Positions 18,751 to 27,276 of a stretch of DNA of 64,000 nt are shown here, one piece after another (the first letter of the stretch is position 1; every line of letters starts with the position of its first letter). A program made the position numbers and the translations under genes. Origin of the DNA: Hyphomicrobiales bacterium (GTDB lineage: Bacteria; Pseudomonadota; Alphaproteobacteria; Rhizobiales; Beijerinckiaceae). The notes beneath the pieces were generated by a model that worked only from the letters and a program-made list of their open reading frames with translations, was not told the origin of the DNA and did no database searches. The stretch lies in contig JAIXTP010000024.1 of assembly GCA_027483895.1 (NCBI GenBank), forward strand, positions 62,001 through 126,000, written 5' to 3'.

Positions 18751-18972
18751 ATGGCAAGCGACAAAGTGGGGCCGCAAGGCATCACCGAAGAAGAGGCCAA
18801 GGAATTCCACAGCCTCTACATGCAGTATGCGACGCTCTACGCCCTCGTGGCGGTAGTCGCGCATATCCTCGTGTGGATGTGGCGTCCGTGGTTCGGGGCT
18901 GCGAAGCCGATGCTGTCGTCCCTCGAGGGCGCCGGCCAGTCGATCGTTTCGACGATCTCTTTCCTGGTCTGA
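18751..18972 (+). CDS. pufB: Light-harvesting 1 (B875) beta subunit
   Basis: Membrane antenna polypeptide that binds bacteriochlorophyll a in the ring around the reaction centre. Contains the beta signature GITEEEAKEFHSLYM, one transmembrane helix and the ligand histidine in VVAHILVWMWRPW. At 73 residues it is longer than the roughly 50-residue classic beta chain; the extra 20 or so residues after WRPWF form a second, weakly hydrophobic C-terminal stretch (see findings). It precedes pufA by 15 bases. Confidence 0.95.
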   Translation: MASDKVGPQGITEEEAKEFHSLYMQYATLYALVAVVAHILVWMWRPWFGAAKPMLSSLEGAGQSIVSTISFLV

Positions 18973-18987
18973 CGGGAGAACCTGACG

Positions 18988-19197
18988 ATGTGGAAGATCT
19001 GGTACAGCATTTTCGATCCCCGTCGTGCGCTGATCGCGCAGGCGGTGTTCCTCGGCGCGCTGATGTTCACGATCCATCTGATCCTGCTCAGCACGGACCG
19101 GTACAACTGGCTCGACGGCCCCCGCCAGAAGAAGGCGGAGATCACCGAGACGGTGAAGGTCGCCCTCCTCGATACGACGGCGAAAATCGCGGGCTGA
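18988..19197 (+). CDS. pufA: Light-harvesting 1 (B875) alpha subunit
   Basis: Partner of PufB in the LH1 heterodimer. The 69-residue protein begins [20 protein letters not shown], the usual alpha-chain amphipathic N-terminus, and has the bacteriochlorophyll-ligand histidine in [11 protein letters not shown] followed by the W of NWLDG, which typically hydrogen-bonds the pigment. The start is preceded by GGGAGA. A strong hairpin follows it, ahead of pufL. Confidence 0.95.
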   Translation: MWKIWYSIFDPRRALIAQAVFLGALMFTIHLILLSTDRYNWLDGPRQKKAEITETVKVALLDTTAKIAG

Positions 19198-19208
19198 CGC
19201 CCGCACGA

Positions 19209-19242
19209 AGTCCCGGGACACGCCCCCCGTCGTCCCGGGACT
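19209..19242 (+). promoter_or_regulatory. Intercistronic hairpin between pufA and pufL
   Basis: Perfect 11-bp inverted repeat, AGTCCCGGGAC with GTCCCGGGACT, around a 12-base loop, 12 bases after the pufA stop. No T-run follows, so it does not look like a terminator. In Rhodobacter a hairpin at this exact place protects pufBA mRNA from 3' decay and sets the excess of antenna over reaction-centre protein; the same role is inferred here. Confidence 0.75.
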
Positions 19243-19282
19243 CCACCTCTCAATGATCGATCCCGCCAAGGAGTGTTCGGCG

Positions 19283-20107
19283 ATGACGATGCTCAGCTTC
19301 GAGAAGAAGTACCGCGTCCGAGGAGGCACGCTGATCGGCGGGGACCTCTTCGATTTCTGGGTCGGCCCGTTCTATGTGGGCTTCTTCGGAGTGACGACGC
19401 TTCTGTTCGCACTCCTTGGAACCGCACTGATCTTCTACGGCGCGTCGCTCGGGAATACGTGGAATCCTTGGCAGATCAACATCGCGCCGCCCGACCTCTC
19501 ATGGGGGCTCAGTCTGGCGCCGCTGGCCGAAGGCGGCCTTTGGCAGATCATCACGGTCTGCGCGATCGGCGCGTTCGGCTCATGGGCGCTGCGCGAAGTC
19601 GAGATCTGCCGGAAGCTCGGCATCGGCTACCACGTGCCCTTCGCCTTCTCGGTCGCGATCTTCGCCTATGTGACGCTCGTCGTGATCCGCCCGGTGCTGA
19701 TGGGCGCCTGGGGCCACGGCTTTCCCTACGGGATCTTCGGTCATCTCGATTGGGTGTCGAACGTCGGCTACCAGTATCTGCACTTCCACTACAATCCCGC
19801 GCACATGATCGCCGTGACCTTCTTCTTCACGACGACGCTCGCGCTGGGTCTGCACGGCTCGCTGATCCTGTCGTCCACCAATCCCGCCAAGGGCGAGACG
19901 GTGAGGACGCCGGAGCACGAGGACACCTATTTCCGCGACCTCATCGGCTACTCGGTCGGCACGCTGGGCATCCATCGCCTGGGCCTCTTCCTCGCCCTGT
20001 CCGCAGGGTTCTGGAGCGCCGTCTGCATCGTCATCAGCGGCCCGTTCTGGACCCGCAGCTGGACGGAATGGTGGACGTGGTGGCTCGACCTGCCGATCTG
20101 GCGCTGA
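19283..20107 (+). CDS. pufL: Photosynthetic reaction centre L subunit
   Basis: Core transmembrane subunit that binds, with PufM, the special-pair and accessory bacteriochlorophylls, bacteriopheophytins and quinones. The 274-residue protein has the near-invariant N-terminus [17 protein letters not shown], five transmembrane helices, [13 protein letters not shown] and the pigment-ligand histidine region NPAHMIAV. The ATG at 19283 is chosen for its AAGGAG and match to the family; an in-frame ATG at 19253 would add ten unusual residues. Followed by pufM after 16 bases. Confidence 0.97.
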   Translation: MTMLSFEKKYRVRGGTLIGGDLFDFWVGPFYVGFFGVTTLLFALLGTALIFYGASLGNTWNPWQINIAPPDLSWGLSLAPLAEGGLWQIITVCAIGAFGSWALREVEICRKLGIGYHVPFAFSVAIFAYVTLVVIRPVLMGAWGHGFPYGIFGHLDWVSNVGYQYLHFHYNPAHMIAVTFFFTTTLALGLHGSLILSSTNPAKGETVRTPEHEDTYFRDLIGYSVGTLGIHRLGLFLALSAGFWSAVCIVISGPFWTRSWTEWWTWWLDLPIWR

Positions 20108-20123
20108 GCGGGGAGGAAAGACG

Positions 20124-21101
20124 ATGATCGAATATCAGAACATCTTCACGCAGGTTCAGGCGCGCGGACATGCGCATGACGGCGTGCCCTTCTCTCACGG
20201 CACCTGGGTGCGCAGCGAGAAGCCCTTCTTCAACTACTGGGCGGGCAAGTTCGGCAACGCGCAGATCGGCCCCTTCTATCTGGGCTTTCTGGGCCTCGCC
20301 TCCATCGTGACCGGCGGGCTCGCGATCTTCATCATCGGGATGAACTATCTCGCCTCGGTGAACTGGAACCCGATCCTCTTCGTGAGGAACCTGTTCTGGC
20401 TGTCGCTGGATCCGCCCTCGCCGAAATACGGCCTATCCTGGCCGCCGCTGAACGACGGCGGCTGGTACATGATCGCCAGCACCTTCCTGCTGATGTCGGT
20501 GCTGCTGTGGTGGGGCCGCACCTATGTCCGGGCCCGCGCGCTCGGCATGGGAACGCATGTCGCCTGGGCCTTCGCCTCCGCGATCTGGCTGTTCCTGGTG
20601 CTCGGCCTGTTCCGCCCGATCCTGATGGGCAGCTGGAGCGAGGGCGTGCCCTACGGCATCTTCTCGCATCTCGATTGGACCGCGGCCTTCTCGATCCGCT
20701 ACGGGAACCTCTTCTACAACCCGTTCCACGCGCTCTCGATAGCCTTCCTCTACGGCTCGACGCTGCTCTTCGCGATGCATGCGGCGACCATCCTCGCCGT
20801 CACCCGCTACGGCGGCGACCGCGAGATCGAGCAGATCACGGATCGCGGCACGGCCTCGGAGCGCGCCGCCCTCTTCTGGCGCTGGACCATGGGCTTCAAC
20901 GCCACGATGGAGTCGATCCATCGCTGGGCCTGGTGGTTCGCGGTGCTGACCACGCTGACCGGCGGCATCGGCATCCTTCTGACGGGAACCGCCGTCGACA
21001 ACTGGTATCTCTGGGCCGTGAAGCACGGGGTGGCGCCGTCCTACTCCACGCAGTGGGCCCCGGTCATTGATCCGGCTCAGGCCGCGGGAGGGATGCGATG
21101 A
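20124..21101 (+). CDS. pufM: Photosynthetic reaction centre M subunit
   Basis: Second core subunit of the type II reaction centre. The 325-residue protein begins [12 protein letters not shown] and shows [34 protein letters not shown] with a pigment-ligand histidine, and the iron/quinone region around [14 protein letters not shown]. Its start has GGGAGGAAAG. The stop overlaps the pufC start (ATGA). The C-terminal tail after the last helix is of ordinary length. Confidence 0.97.
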   Translation: MIEYQNIFTQVQARGHAHDGVPFSHGTWVRSEKPFFNYWAGKFGNAQIGPFYLGFLGLASIVTGGLAIFIIGMNYLASVNWNPILFVRNLFWLSLDPPSPKYGLSWPPLNDGGWYMIASTFLLMSVLLWWGRTYVRARALGMGTHVAWAFASAIWLFLVLGLFRPILMGSWSEGVPYGIFSHLDWTAAFSIRYGNLFYNPFHALSIAFLYGSTLLFAMHAATILAVTRYGGDREIEQITDRGTASERAALFWRWTMGFNATMESIHRWAWWFAVLTTLTGGIGILLTGTAVDNWYLWAVKHGVAPSYSTQWAPVIDPAQAAGGMR

Positions 21102-22135
21102 AAACCCACGTCCTGAAAAAGACGCTCGCCTTCGCGGGAGCGGCCGCTCTGGCCGTCCTGCTGGCGGGCTGCGAGGCTCCCCCGCAGGAGAGCACGCAGA
21201 ACGGGCCCGCGGGCACCGGCATGGTGCAGGTGAAGAGCCCGGAACGCGAGGCCGCCAAGCGCACTTCGGTCGTGATCCCCGAGGCTCAGCCCGAAGCGGA
21301 CGCCGGCGGACAGAAGGCCTCGGAGGTCTACCAGAACGTCAAGGTTCTGGGACATCTCAGCGAAGGCCAGTTCATCCGCGTGATGGCCGCCGTCTCGGAG
21401 TGGCTCTATCCCGAGCAGGGTTGCGCGGGCTGCCACAATCTCGAGAACCTCGCCGAGGACTCGGTCTACACGAAGGTCGTCGCGCGTCGCATGTTCCAGA
21501 TGACGCAGACGATCAATTCGAAATGGGCCCCGCATGTCGGCGAGACGGGCGTGACCTGCTACACCTGCCATCGCGGCGCGCCCGTGCCGGCCAATATCTG
21601 GTTCAAGGCGCCCGAGTCCGACACGCCTCCCTATATGGGCGCGAAGAACGGGCAGAACGCGCCCGTGAAGTCGGTCGCCTATTCGACCCTCCCCAACGAG
21701 CCCTTCTCGGCCCTTCTGGTCCAGAAGGGAGCGATCCGGGTGCAGGGCACGACGGCGATCCCGCCCCGCGGCGACCGGATGGAATCCGGCCTGCCGATCC
21801 AGGACGCGGAAGCGACCTACGGCCTCATGATCCACATGTCGGAAAGCCTCGGCGTGAATTGCGGCTTCTGCCACAACACCCGCGCCTTCGGCTCCTGGCA
21901 GGAAAGCCCGCCCCAGCGCGTGACCGCCTGGCACGGCATCCAGCTGGTCCGGGATCTGAACACGACCTATCTCGAGCCGCTGCAGCCGGTCTATCCGGCG
22001 AACCGTCTCGGCGAAGCGGGCGATGCTCCCAAGGCCTATTGCGCGACCTGCCATGCGGGCCAGAACAAGCCGCTGAACGGGGTCTCGATGTTCAAGGACT
22101 ACAAGGTCGAGCTGTCGCCTGCCAAGGCGAACTGA
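21098..22135 (+). CDS. pufC: Reaction-centre tetraheme cytochrome c subunit
   Basis: Periplasmic four-heme cytochrome that re-reduces the photo-oxidised special pair. The 345-residue precursor has a signal peptide ending in the lipobox LLAGC, so it is probably lipid-anchored. Four heme motifs are visible in order: CAGCH, CYTCH, CGFCH and CATCH. The presence of pufC and the lack of a pufX in this place fit a PufC-type core complex. It is the last puf gene and is followed by a terminator. Confidence 0.97.
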   Translation: MKTHVLKKTLAFAGAAALAVLLAGCEAPPQESTQNGPAGTGMVQVKSPEREAAKRTSVVIPEAQPEADAGGQKASEVYQNVKVLGHLSEGQFIRVMAAVSEWLYPEQGCAGCHNLENLAEDSVYTKVVARRMFQMTQTINSKWAPHVGETGVTCYTCHRGAPVPANIWFKAPESDTPPYMGAKNGQNAPVKSVAYSTLPNEPFSALLVQKGAIRVQGTTAIPPRGDRMESGLPIQDAEATYGLMIHMSESLGVNCGFCHNTRAFGSWQESPPQRVTAWHGIQLVRDLNTTYLEPLQPVYPANRLGEAGDAPKAYCATCHAGQNKPLNGVSMFKDYKVELSPAKAN

Positions 22136-22162
22136 CCGACCCGTCCTCGACGGAAACGAAAG

Positions 22163-22196
22163 ACCGCCGCCCCTCGCCGGGCGGCGGTTTTCTTTT
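22163..22196 (+). terminator. Rho-independent terminator after pufC
   Basis: Perfect 10-bp stem ACCGCCGCCC / GGGCGGCGGT with a 6-base loop followed by TTTTCTTTT, 27 bases after the pufC stop. It closes the bchCXYZ-puf transcript before the convergent bchP gene. Confidence 0.9.
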
Positions 22197-22294
22197 GTCC
22201 GGGACGAAACGTCACGAGACGGCACGCGCAATCCGCGGCCGGAACCGCGGAGCGCCGATGGATCGGGTGAGGAGAAAGGCGGTTCTCGCCGGCC

Positions 22295-23521
22295 TCAGCC
22301 GGAGACGCGGCCGGAGCCTTCGCGCTTGCCGGAGAATAGCATCCCGAACAGGTCGGCGAGATCCTTGATGAGGATCCGCAGATGCGCCAGCGGCTCGGAC
22401 CGCACGAGCGCCTTGTTCATGTAGCTTTCCCAGGTCAGCCGCTGGATCTCGGGATCGCGGCACAGGGATACGAAGCGCTCGCGGCGCTTGTCGGACCCGT
22501 ACCAGAACCGCTGCAGCAGCCCGAGCACCCAGAAGACCTTGCCGTGCTCGGCCATGAAGCGCTTGCGCGCTCCGGCGAGTTCGCGCGCATCGCCCGTGGC
22601 CAGCGCCGCGGCGACCGCTTCGGCCGCGAGACGGCCGCCGAGCATGGCGTAATAGATCCCCTCGCCCGAAGCCGGCGCGACGACGCCCGCGGCATCACCG
22701 GCGAGCAGCACGTCACGCCCGTTGTCCCATTTCTTGAGGGGCTTCAGCGGGATCGGCGCGCCTTCCTTGCGGATCGTGGCGACCGCATCGAGACCGGTCT
22801 CGCGGCGGAGGTCCTCCACCGCGCCGCGCAGCGAAAAGCCCTTGTTGGCGGAACCCGTACCGATGCTGACCTTGTCCCCGTGCGGGAAGATCCAGGCATA
22901 GAAGTCGGGCGAGTAGCGACCCTGATAGATCACGTCGCAGCGATCGTCCGCGTAATCGCGCAGCGCGGTCGGCGCCTCGACGATCTCGTGATAGGCGAAG
23001 ACGAAGGGCGAACGGCCCGCCTCGGGCACGGCCTGCTTCGCGACGCCGGAATTCGCGCCGTCCGCGCCGATGACCATGCGGGCCCGGACGCGCTCTTCGC
23101 TCTCCGCGCCCGCCTCGTCGCGGCAGGAATAGGTGATGACGGCGGTGCCGTCCTCGTCGCGCGAGAAGCGCTCGAATGTCCCGCGGCGCCGCTCGGCGCC
23201 GAAGCTCCGGGCGCGCTCGCGCAGCCATTCGTCGAAGACGTCCCGGTCGACCATGCCGACATAGCCGCCGTCGGTGATCGGCATGTCGACATGCTTCGCC
23301 GAGGGCGCGACCATCCGGGCCGCGCGGATCCGGGCGACGAGCAGATGGTCGGGGATCTCGAAATCGCGCACGAGCCGCGGCGGCACCGCGCCGCCGCAGG
23401 GCTTGATCCGCCCCGCGCGGTCGAGGAGCAGGACGCTGCGGCCGGAGCGCGCGAGATCCGCGGCCGCCGTGGCCCCGGAGGGGCCTCCGCCGATCACGAC
23501 GACGTCGAAGGTCTCGGTCAT
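22295..23521 (-). CDS. bchP: Geranylgeranyl-bacteriochlorophyll reductase
   Basis: FAD-dependent reductase that saturates three double bonds of the geranylgeranyl tail to phytyl, on bacteriochlorophyll or on the diphosphate. The 408-residue protein starts MTETFDVVVIGGGPSGATAA, with the dinucleotide-binding glycines, then LLLDRAGRIKPCGGAVPPR, typical of the geranylgeranyl reductase family, and VLLAGDAAGVVAPASGEGIYYA near the second FAD region. It is the last gene of the minus-strand bchG-bch2-bchP unit, 11 bases after bch2. Confidence 0.95.
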   Translation of the reverse strand: MTETFDVVVIGGGPSGATAAADLARSGRSVLLLDRAGRIKPCGGAVPPRLVRDFEIPDHLLVARIRAARMVAPSAKHVDMPITDGGYVGMVDRDVFDEWLRERARSFGAERRRGTFERFSRDEDGTAVITYSCRDEAGAESEERVRARMVIGADGANSGVAKQAVPEAGRSPFVFAYHEIVEAPTALRDYADDRCDVIYQGRYSPDFYAWIFPHGDKVSIGTGSANKGFSLRGAVEDLRRETGLDAVATIRKEGAPIPLKPLKKWDNGRDVLLAGDAAGVVAPASGEGIYYAMLGGRLAAEAVAAALATGDARELAGARKRFMAEHGKVFWVLGLLQRFWYGSDKRRERFVSLCRDPEIQRLTWESYMNKALVRSEPLAHLRILIKDLADLFGMLFSGKREGSGRVSG

Positions 23522-23532
23522 GGCTTTCCCCG

Positions 23533-24858
23533 TCAGACGGAAGCGGAAGCGGCAGGCGCGGTCGTCGCGCGGGCGCGGGCGGCGGCACCGTCCCGCCCGA
23601 CGCGGACGGCGAGGATCGCCGACAGAAGGAACAGCACCGCCTCGCCGATGAAGACGGCGGAATAGGCGACGAGCGGGTCGGGAGAGAAGGAACGACAGAG
23701 ATCGACGGCGACGGCGCCGAGAAAACCGCCGGATCCGAAGGCGATGGCCTGAGCCGCGCCCCAAAGACCCATGCGGGTGCCCTCGCGGCCCCGCGCCCCG
23801 TCGCCGGCGAGCGCCATCATCGAGGCGATCGCGGCGGCGGCGAAGGCGCCGTTCGCCGTGCCGAGCAGGAAGACGACCGGCCGCAGCCAGCGCACGTCCG
23901 CCGCGAAGGCCGTGGCCGACAGCGCGGTGAGGAGCAGCGCGGAGGCGATGCAGCCGCCGATCATCCAGCCCGTGAGAACGCGCTTCGCCGCCTTGCCGAA
24001 TAGCGTGGCGACGGCGGACATCAGGACCATGCCGGCCAAGACGCCGCCGTGCTGGACGCCGGCGAGCTTCGTCGTCTCGCCCGGGGTCAGGCCGAAGACG
24101 AGGCCCGCGAAGGGTTCGAGAATGAGGTCCTGACCGTTGTAGGCGAGCATGGAGACGAAGACGAAGATGGTGAAGCGGCGCGCCTGCGGTTCGGCCCAGA
24201 CCTCGGCCATCGCGGCCTTGAAATCGAGCTTCGGCTTGTCCTCGCGGACGCCGGGCGCGGCTTTCGGCTCCATACCGAACAGGGCGAGCGCGGTGAGGAG
24301 CACGGCGACGACGGAGACGCCTGCCGAGGCCTTCACCAGGCGTTCGGGCGTATAGGGATCGAGGAAGGAGCCGACGACGGCGGTCGTGACGATGAAGCCC
24401 GCGATCATCATCACCCAGACGGTGGTGGCCGCGGCCGCGCGCCGATGCTCGGCCACGCGGCTCGCCAAGAGCGCGAGAAGCGATGTTCCGCTCGCCCCCA
24501 CGCCGACGCCGATCATCAGGAAGGCCGCGATCGCGAGCGCGAGCGCCGGCACGAAATGATCGGCCGTCAGCACGGTCGCGAGCGCGGCGAGAAAGCCGCC
24601 GAGCGCGAGAACGGCCATGCCGCCGAGGATCCAAGGCGTGCGTCGGCCTCCGGCGTCCGAACCGAAACCCCAGCGCGGGCGCAGCATCTGGACGGCGTAG
24701 TGCAGCGCGACGAGCGCGCCGGGAATGGCGGCGGCGAGACCGATCTCGACCACCATGATGCGGTTCAGCGTCGAGGTGGTGAGCACGACGACGGAGCCGA
24801 GCGCCGTCTGGACCAGACCGAGCCGGATGATGCCCGGCCAACCGATGTCGCGGATCAT
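23533..24858 (-). CDS. PucC-family membrane transporter-like protein (Bch2/ORF428 type)
   Basis: A 441-residue major-facilitator-like protein with about 12 hydrophobic segments, of the PucC/LhaA/Bch2 family, found between bchG and bchP in purple bacteria. Family stretches include TSTLNRIMVVEIGLAA, LRPRWGFGSDAGGRRTPWI and LEPFAGLVFGLTPGETT. Relatives are needed for antenna assembly or pigment delivery, but their transported substrate is unknown. The start ATG overlaps the bchG stop (TCATGA on the plus strand). Compare lhaA at 36951, a second member. Confidence 0.88.
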   Translation of the reverse strand: MIRDIGWPGIIRLGLVQTALGSVVVLTTSTLNRIMVVEIGLAAAIPGALVALHYAVQMLRPRWGFGSDAGGRRTPWILGGMAVLALGGFLAALATVLTADHFVPALALAIAAFLMIGVGVGASGTSLLALLASRVAEHRRAAAATTVWVMMIAGFIVTTAVVGSFLDPYTPERLVKASAGVSVVAVLLTALALFGMEPKAAPGVREDKPKLDFKAAMAEVWAEPQARRFTIFVFVSMLAYNGQDLILEPFAGLVFGLTPGETTKLAGVQHGGVLAGMVLMSAVATLFGKAAKRVLTGWMIGGCIASALLLTALSATAFAADVRWLRPVVFLLGTANGAFAAAAIASMMALAGDGARGREGTRMGLWGAAQAIAFGSGGFLGAVAVDLCRSFSPDPLVAYSAVFIGEAVLFLLSAILAVRVGRDGAAARARATTAPAASASV

Positions 24859-25742
24859 GAGCCCGTCCCCGGCAGGATGCTGCGGATCGCGAAGGCGGCG
24901 ACCGCCATGCCGAGCACGTAGAGCGTCGTGCCGGTCGCGTTGTACCAGGCGGCCCAACGCTTCGGGTCGCTGAGAAGGCGGATCATCAGCACGCCCTGCG
25001 CGGCAAGGAGCACCGCGATCGCGGCCGCATGGAACGGAAGCCCCCATGCGGCGAGGGCCGCGATGACCACGATCTGCGGAACGGCCATGACGATGCAGGC
25101 GAGCCGGGCGGCGCGCATGGTGCCGAGCATGACGGGAAGCGAGGCGAGGCCCATCCGGCGGTCGCCTTCCTCCGACTTGAAGTCGTTCAGGGTCATGATG
25201 CCGTGCGCGCCGAGGCTGTAGACGAACGCCACCATCAGAACGCGGAGGTCCGGCAGAGCGGCGCTCATCACGGCCGCGCCGGTGAACCAGGGCAGCCCCT
25301 CGTAGCAGATCGCGACGGCGGCATTGCCCCACCAGCCGTTCTTCTTCAGCCGCAAGGGAGGCGCACTGTAGATCCAGGCGAGCACGAGACCGAAAGCGGC
25401 GGCGGCGAGAACGAACGGGCCGGTCAGGCCCGCGACGAGAAGCGAAAGGGCCGTCCAGCCGATGGCGATGGCGAGCCCCCACCGGCCGGGCATGCGGCCG
25501 GACGGAATGGGGCGGTTCGGCTCGTTGATGGCGTCGACATGGCGGTCGAACCAGTCGTTCACGGCCTGACTGGTGCCGCAGACGAGCGGGCCCGCCAGAA
25601 GCAGGCCCGCAAGCACGGCGGGCCAACGCTCACTGACCGCTCCGCCCGCGGAGACGATGCCGCAGGCGAAGGCCCAGACGGGCGCGAACCACGTGATGGG
25701 CTTGAGCAGTTCGAGGACGACCGAGAGGGCCGGACGGGACAT
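24855..25742 (-). CDS. bchG: Bacteriochlorophyll a synthase (geranylgeranyl transferase)
   Basis: UbiA-type prenyltransferase that esterifies bacteriochlorophyllide a with geranylgeranyl diphosphate in the membrane. The 295-residue protein has multiple transmembrane helices and the first aspartate-rich motif NDWFDRHVDAINEPNRPIPSG, typical of chlorophyll synthases, and a second FKSEEGDRRMGLASLPV. It heads the bchG-bch2-bchP operon, with a perfect palindromic PpsR operator 31 bases upstream. Confidence 0.95.
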   Translation of the reverse strand: MSRPALSVVLELLKPITWFAPVWAFACGIVSAGGAVSERWPAVLAGLLLAGPLVCGTSQAVNDWFDRHVDAINEPNRPIPSGRMPGRWGLAIAIGWTALSLLVAGLTGPFVLAAAAFGLVLAWIYSAPPLRLKKNGWWGNAAVAICYEGLPWFTGAAVMSAALPDLRVLMVAFVYSLGAHGIMTLNDFKSEEGDRRMGLASLPVMLGTMRAARLACIVMAVPQIVVIAALAAWGLPFHAAAIAVLLAAQGVLMIRLLSDPKRWAAWYNATGTTLYVLGMAVAAFAIRSILPGTGS

Positions 25743-25772
25743 GACCGGAGCGTAGCACCGGCCGCCCGAAAC

Positions 25773-25790
25773 TGTAAACGTGATCTTACA
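25773..25790. promoter_or_regulatory. PpsR/CrtJ operator upstream of bchG
   Basis: Perfect TGT-N12-ACA, TGTAAACGTGATCTTACA, inside a longer palindrome ACTGTAA-N8-TTACAGT (25771-25792). It lies between the end of ppsR and the start of bchG, in an AT-rich island, and probably controls bchG-bch2-bchP. Confidence 0.8.
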
Positions 25791-25813
25791 GTATCATTCG
25801 TCCAATATGGGCG

Positions 25814-27205
25814 TCAGTCGCCGGTCTCGTCGTCGCCGCCGAGTTCGCCGATGCCGTAGCGCCTCAGCTTGTCGTAGAGGCTCTGGCGACTGACGCCGAG
25901 CATCTGCGCCGCGGCGGCGCGGTTGTCGTTCGTCAGGCGAAGCGCATCCTCGATGCAGAGCCGCTCGATGACGTCGGCGGTCTCGCGCACGATGTCCTTC
26001 AGCGGAAGGCGACCGATCAGCTCGGTGAGGTCGTGCGCGGACCGGGGCAGCTCGTGGCCGCCGCCCGACGAGACGGTGCGCTGCGGCGTGCGGCGGATCA
26101 GGAAGACGTAACCCGGAAGCCCCTGCTGGACCGACACGGCCGTAACGTCGACGTCCTCGCTCGTTCCGAACTCGCCGCGCAGGACAGTGCCGAAATCCTT
26201 GATCTGCCCGTATTCGCGCAGATTGCCGAACAGGATGCCGGTCTCGGCGCCGGAGCGGCCGAGGCGGCGTTCGAGGCTCTCGCCCAAGGCCTGTTCGAGA
26301 CGCGCGAAGCCCGCCATGTCGAGATAGGCGCGGTTGGCGCCGCGGACGACGCGGTCGAGATCCGTCACGACCATGGCTTCCGGCAGTTCGGGCAGCGCCA
26401 TGACCGCCGTGACCACGGGAGAGCCGTCCAAAGCGGCAAGACGGACGAGAAGATGCGTGGCTTCGTCCTGACGATAGGCCACGCCGGAGACCAGTGCGGC
26501 GCGCCCTTGGGATCCGATGCGGACGCGGATCGGCTCCATGCGTCCGCCGCCGCGCGTGCTCGCGATGACGTCCTGAAGCAATTCGCGGTCTGCCGGATCG
26601 AAGAATTCCGAGAGCGGCCGCCCCACGATGCGTCCGGGCGTGGCTTCGAGCAGCGTCGTCGCCGCCGGATTGAGATCCACGACGCGACCGTTCGCGGCAT
26701 CGATGATCAACACCGCCTCGGACCCGAGCTGGAACAGAAGCCTGTAACGGGTTTCCGCGCTGCGCAGCCGGAGATAGTCCCGCTCCATCGCGCGCTGGGA
26801 GTCGACCAGCCGCTGCTGCATGCGGGCGACCGCACGAAGATCCTGCCCGAGCGCGATCACCCCGCCGTCGGCGGCAGAGACGGTGACGTAACGAACGGCG
26901 ATTTCGCCCTTTTCGGACAGTTGATTGATCTCGCGGCGGACCGGGCCGGTGCCGGCGCGGGCGTCGCGGAGAAGCTGCTCGACCTTGGGCCGGCTCTCGA
27001 TCGTGACCGTCTCGGTCCAAGGCCGACCGGCCCACGCGGCCACGGCGTCGCGGATATGCTCCTCGACCGTATGGACGGAAAGGATGCGCCCGTCCGCGCC
27101 CACCCTCAGCGAAATGTCCGATGCGACTTCCAGCAGATGCACGAAACGGTCGTCCGTCTCGTAACTCTCGCGGTCATGATGAGGCACTACGTCACCGCCG
27201 ATCAC
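25814..27205 (-). CDS. ppsR: PpsR/CrtJ-type transcriptional repressor of photosynthesis genes
   Basis: DNA-binding repressor that binds TGT-N12-ACA sites under oxygen. About 463 residues: N-terminal PAS-like region, a glutamine-rich coiled linker (ARMQQRLVDSQRAMERDYLRL), two further PAS domains (around ETRYRLLFQLGSEAVLIID and LPEAMVVTDLDRVVRGANRAY) and a C-terminal Fis-type helix-turn-helix, AAAAQMLGVSRQSLYDKLRR. The only cysteine is about residue 417, in ERLCIEDAL at the helix-turn-helix, matching CrtJ Cys420; the second redox cysteine of CrtJ/PpsR is absent. The first start is a GTG at 27205 without a clear ribosome site, so the exact N-terminus is uncertain. Adjacent to aerR, as in relatives. 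Confidence 0.93.
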   Translation of the reverse strand: MIGGDVVPHHDRESYETDDRFVHLLEVASDISLRVGADGRILSVHTVEEHIRDAVAAWAGRPWTETVTIESRPKVEQLLRDARAGTGPVRREINQLSEKGEIAVRYVTVSAADGGVIALGQDLRAVARMQQRLVDSQRAMERDYLRLRSAETRYRLLFQLGSEAVLIIDAANGRVVDLNPAATTLLEATPGRIVGRPLSEFFDPADRELLQDVIASTRGGGRMEPIRVRIGSQGRAALVSGVAYRQDEATHLLVRLAALDGSPVVTAVMALPELPEAMVVTDLDRVVRGANRAYLDMAGFARLEQALGESLERRLGRSGAETGILFGNLREYGQIKDFGTVLRGEFGTSEDVDVTAVSVQQGLPGYVFLIRRTPQRTVSSGGGHELPRSAHDLTELIGRLPLKDIVRETADVIERLCIEDALRLTNDNRAAAAQMLGVSRQSLYDKLRRYGIGELGGDDETGD

Positions 27206-27276
27206 AAAACCGACATCTCGGAACCAACGCGAGAGCCGATCGCAGGCAGACCTTTAAGAAGGTTCGGCCTGCCAGT

